Source: Sphingobacteriales bacterium (GTDB lineage: Bacteria; Bacteroidota; Bacteroidia; Chitinophagales; Chitinophagaceae). From it: a stretch of 36,304 bases of DNA. The stretch is taken from the NCBI GenBank assembly GCA_027484425.1, contig JAIXSZ010000066.1:1-36304 (forward strand), in the 5' to 3' direction. Shown in pieces: positions 35,291 to 36,304 of this stretch (positions are counted from its first letter, which is position 1; every line of letters starts with the position of its first letter). The translations under genes were made by a program, and so were the position numbers. Below the pieces are notes generated by a model that searched no databases, had not been told where the DNA came from, and worked only from the letters and a program-made list of their open reading frames with translations.

Positions 35291-35730
35291 TCCCCTCCTT
35301 TTTTAAGGAGGGGACGCTGTAAAAAAGCGTAGCCTTTTTTACAGCTGGGGTGGTAAATATCACAGCACACAAAACAATTTGAGGGCACTCAACACGAGCA
35401 AAAAACACGGGAACTCCCCTCCTTTTTTAAGGAGGGGATGCTGAAAAAAAGCGTAGCCTTTTTTACAGCTGGGGTGGTAAATATCACAGCAAACAAAACA
35501 GTCTGAGGGAACTCAACACGAGCACAAAACACGGAAACTCCCCTCCTTTTTTAAGGAGGGGACGCTGAAAAAAAAGCGCAGCCTTTTTTACAGCTGGGGT
35601 GGTAAATATCACAGCACACAAAACAATTTGAGGGCACTCAACACGAGCACAAAACACGGAAGCTCCCCTCCTTTTTTAAGGAGGGGACGCTGTAAAAAAG
35701 CGAAGCCTTTTTTATAGCTGGGGTGGTAAA
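35288..35730. repeat. Tandem array with a 124-bp period (three full copies plus a partial fourth)
   Basis: Copies begin at 35288, 35412, 35536 and 35660, exactly 124 bp apart. Each starts with a roughly 71-bp element: a 9-bp palindrome CCCCTCCTT-TTTT-AAGGAGGGG; a second stem GCTGTAAAAAAG/CTTTTTTACAGC with a 6-nt loop (35316-35345 in copy 1); and an end GCTGGGGTGGTAAA. A roughly 53-bp spacer follows (ATATCACAGC..., TGAGGG.ACTCAACACGAG). The fourth copy stops after the element. The second stem has A-A mismatches in copies 2 and 3 and a G-U pair in copy 4. The palindromic element resembles REP-like intergenic repeats common in Bacteroidota; the exact period suggests recent amplification. Confidence 0.9.
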
Positions 35731-35762
35731 AACACAACATACTGCGGTTGCGGCTATACTTG

Positions 35763-35924
35763 AGGAACGATGATATAATAAATTTAATTAAGTTAATTAG
35801 TTATTTTTCTTTTATACAAGGCGCAAAATCTGCGAATAGTAAACCCCTATTCAAAGACTTTTGCAACGCAGTAGAAATGGAAAAGAACAATTAAATTTTT
35901 ATATTTTATTATATCATCGTTCCT
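35763..35924. mobile_element. 162-bp MITE-like element with 20-bp terminal inverted repeats
   Basis: The ends are perfect inverted repeats: AGGAACGATGATATAATAAA at 35763-35782 and its complement at 35905-35924. Inside, GCAAAA (35823-35828) pairs with TTTTGC (35859-35864), and GAATAG (35834-35839) pairs with CTATTC (35847-35852). All three pairs are centred at about 35843, so a single strand can fold into one long hairpin. The flanks (GGCTATACTT and AAGCCTATACC) also match imperfectly as inverted repeats. There is no coding capacity and no clear target-site duplication. Confidence 0.7.
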
Positions 35925-35981
35925 AAGCCTATACCACCATCTATTTGAAATACAATATTCATGCGTGTATTTGTAGTTTTT

Positions 35982-36009
35982 GGAATTTGGAATTTGGAAT
36001 TTGGAATTT
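35982..36009. repeat. Tandem repeat GGAATTT x4
   Basis: Four exact copies of the 7-bp unit GGAATTT lie 4 nt before the stop codon of the minus-strand T9SS cargo gene, that is, immediately 3' of it. Confidence 0.9.
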
Positions 36010-36013
36010 CCCT

Positions 36014-36304
36014 TTATTCCTTTATCATCTTGGTACTATAGCTATTATTCACCCTCACTATATACAAGCCTGGTGGAAGGTGAGCTACAGATAGCTGCAC
36101 TTCTGTGCTGCCGCAGCCTGTGTATGCCAGCCACTGCTGCCCCACAGGGCTGCTTATGGTTATGGTGTGTATAGCGGCAGGACTACTGATGCTCAGCTGC
36201 TGCTGTGCAGGATTAGGGTACACACTATACTGCTGCTGCTCAGGCACATAGCCTACACCTACCGGCGCCTCCATCACTACGTGTGGCTCAGCAGTGGTGC
36301 TATC
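36014..36304 (-). CDS. C-terminal part of a T9SS-secreted protein (partial, N-terminus off the right edge)
   Basis: The frame is open from the window edge (36304, first codon position) to a TAA at 36014-36016, giving 96 residues with no start inside. The sequence YSVYPNPAQQQLSI, then PAAIHTITISSPVGQQ, and GLYIVRVNNSYSTKMIKE is the standard type IX secretion C-terminal sorting domain (Por_Secre_tail type). That domain directs export across the outer membrane and is removed or anchored afterwards. The cargo domain is not in the window, so the function is unknown. Confidence 0.85.
   Translation of the reverse strand, partial: DSTTAEPHVVMEAPVGVGYVPEQQQYSVYPNPAQQQLSISSPAAIHTITISSPVGQQWLAYTGCGSTEVQLSVAHLPPGLYIVRVNNSYSTKMIKE

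Larger units (their letters stand above)
35070..36013. other. Gene-poor accessory interval
   Basis: This 944-base interval between the lipoprotein gene and the T9SS cargo gene holds, in order, the possible gene remnant (35147-35290), the 124-bp array, the MITE-like element and the 7-bp tandem repeat. No intact gene, tRNA or transposase was found in it. Confidence 0.7.

Noticed and set aside
35288..35730. CRISPR array
   Set aside because: Period is 124 bp, the spacers are repeated rather than unique, and no cas genes are nearby.

Overview
The window looks like a chromosomal segment from a member of the Bacteroidota, probably a Chitinophagia/Sphingobacteriia-type organism. The evidence is: type IX secretion (T9SS) C-terminal sorting domains on two secreted proteins; promoters of the Bacteroidota form (TTTG, about 20 nt, TAnnTTTG); no obvious Shine-Dalgarno sequences; an S16 ribosomal protein with the long C-terminal tail typical of the phylum; and an acpP-fabF-rnc cluster. 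Base composition is AT-rich for most of the window. No tRNA, rRNA, CRISPR array, phage or intact insertion sequence was seen.

Layout. 1-2237 (minus) is the N-terminal 745 residues of a large secreted repeat protein with a NIDO-like domain and Ig/BIG2-type repeats, cut by the left edge. 2589-6043 (minus) holds rpsP, metG and a lipoprotein. 6134-8008 (plus) is an Nramp metal transporter fused to a universal-stress domain, behind a DtxR/MntR-like palindrome. It converges on a LysE-family exporter. purC, fumC and an LptF/LptG-family permease follow on the plus strand. 12804-24140 is a minus-strand run: rnc, fabF, acpP, two paralogous secreted YD-like repeat proteins, a conserved membrane protein, rlmN, a UbiE-like methyltransferase overlapping a membrane-anchored SRPBCC protein, and dnaE. 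24330-30747 carries an M20 amidohydrolase, a secreted transglutaminase-like protein, a GNAT acetyltransferase, a T9SS-secreted serine hydrolase with a small exported partner, and a Tyr/Pro-rich mini-protein. 30895-33980 (plus) is a TMTC-like membrane/TPR protein followed by an AlkC-type DNA glycosylase. Two small exported proteins follow on the minus strand.

The accessory end (35070-36013) is the most unusual part. It contains a gene-like remnant, a tandem array with an exact 124-bp period built on a double-hairpin element, a 162-bp element with perfect 20-bp terminal inverted repeats whose inner inverted repeats share one centre, and four copies of a 7-bp repeat. The window ends inside the C-terminal sorting domain of another T9SS cargo protein (36014-36304, minus).

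How genes fit together. Most of the window is housekeeping: translation (rpsP, metG, rlmN), replication (dnaE), fatty-acid synthesis (acpP, fabF), RNA processing (rnc), purine synthesis (purC), the TCA cycle (fumC) and envelope transport (LptF/G family). Interspersed are secreted or surface proteins. From about 30.9 to 35.1 kb the plus strand is markedly C-rich whichever strand is coding, unlike the AT-rich genes before it. No clear multi-gene novel system was identified; the best candidates for something undescribed are the repeat and hairpin elements at 35.3-35.9 kb.
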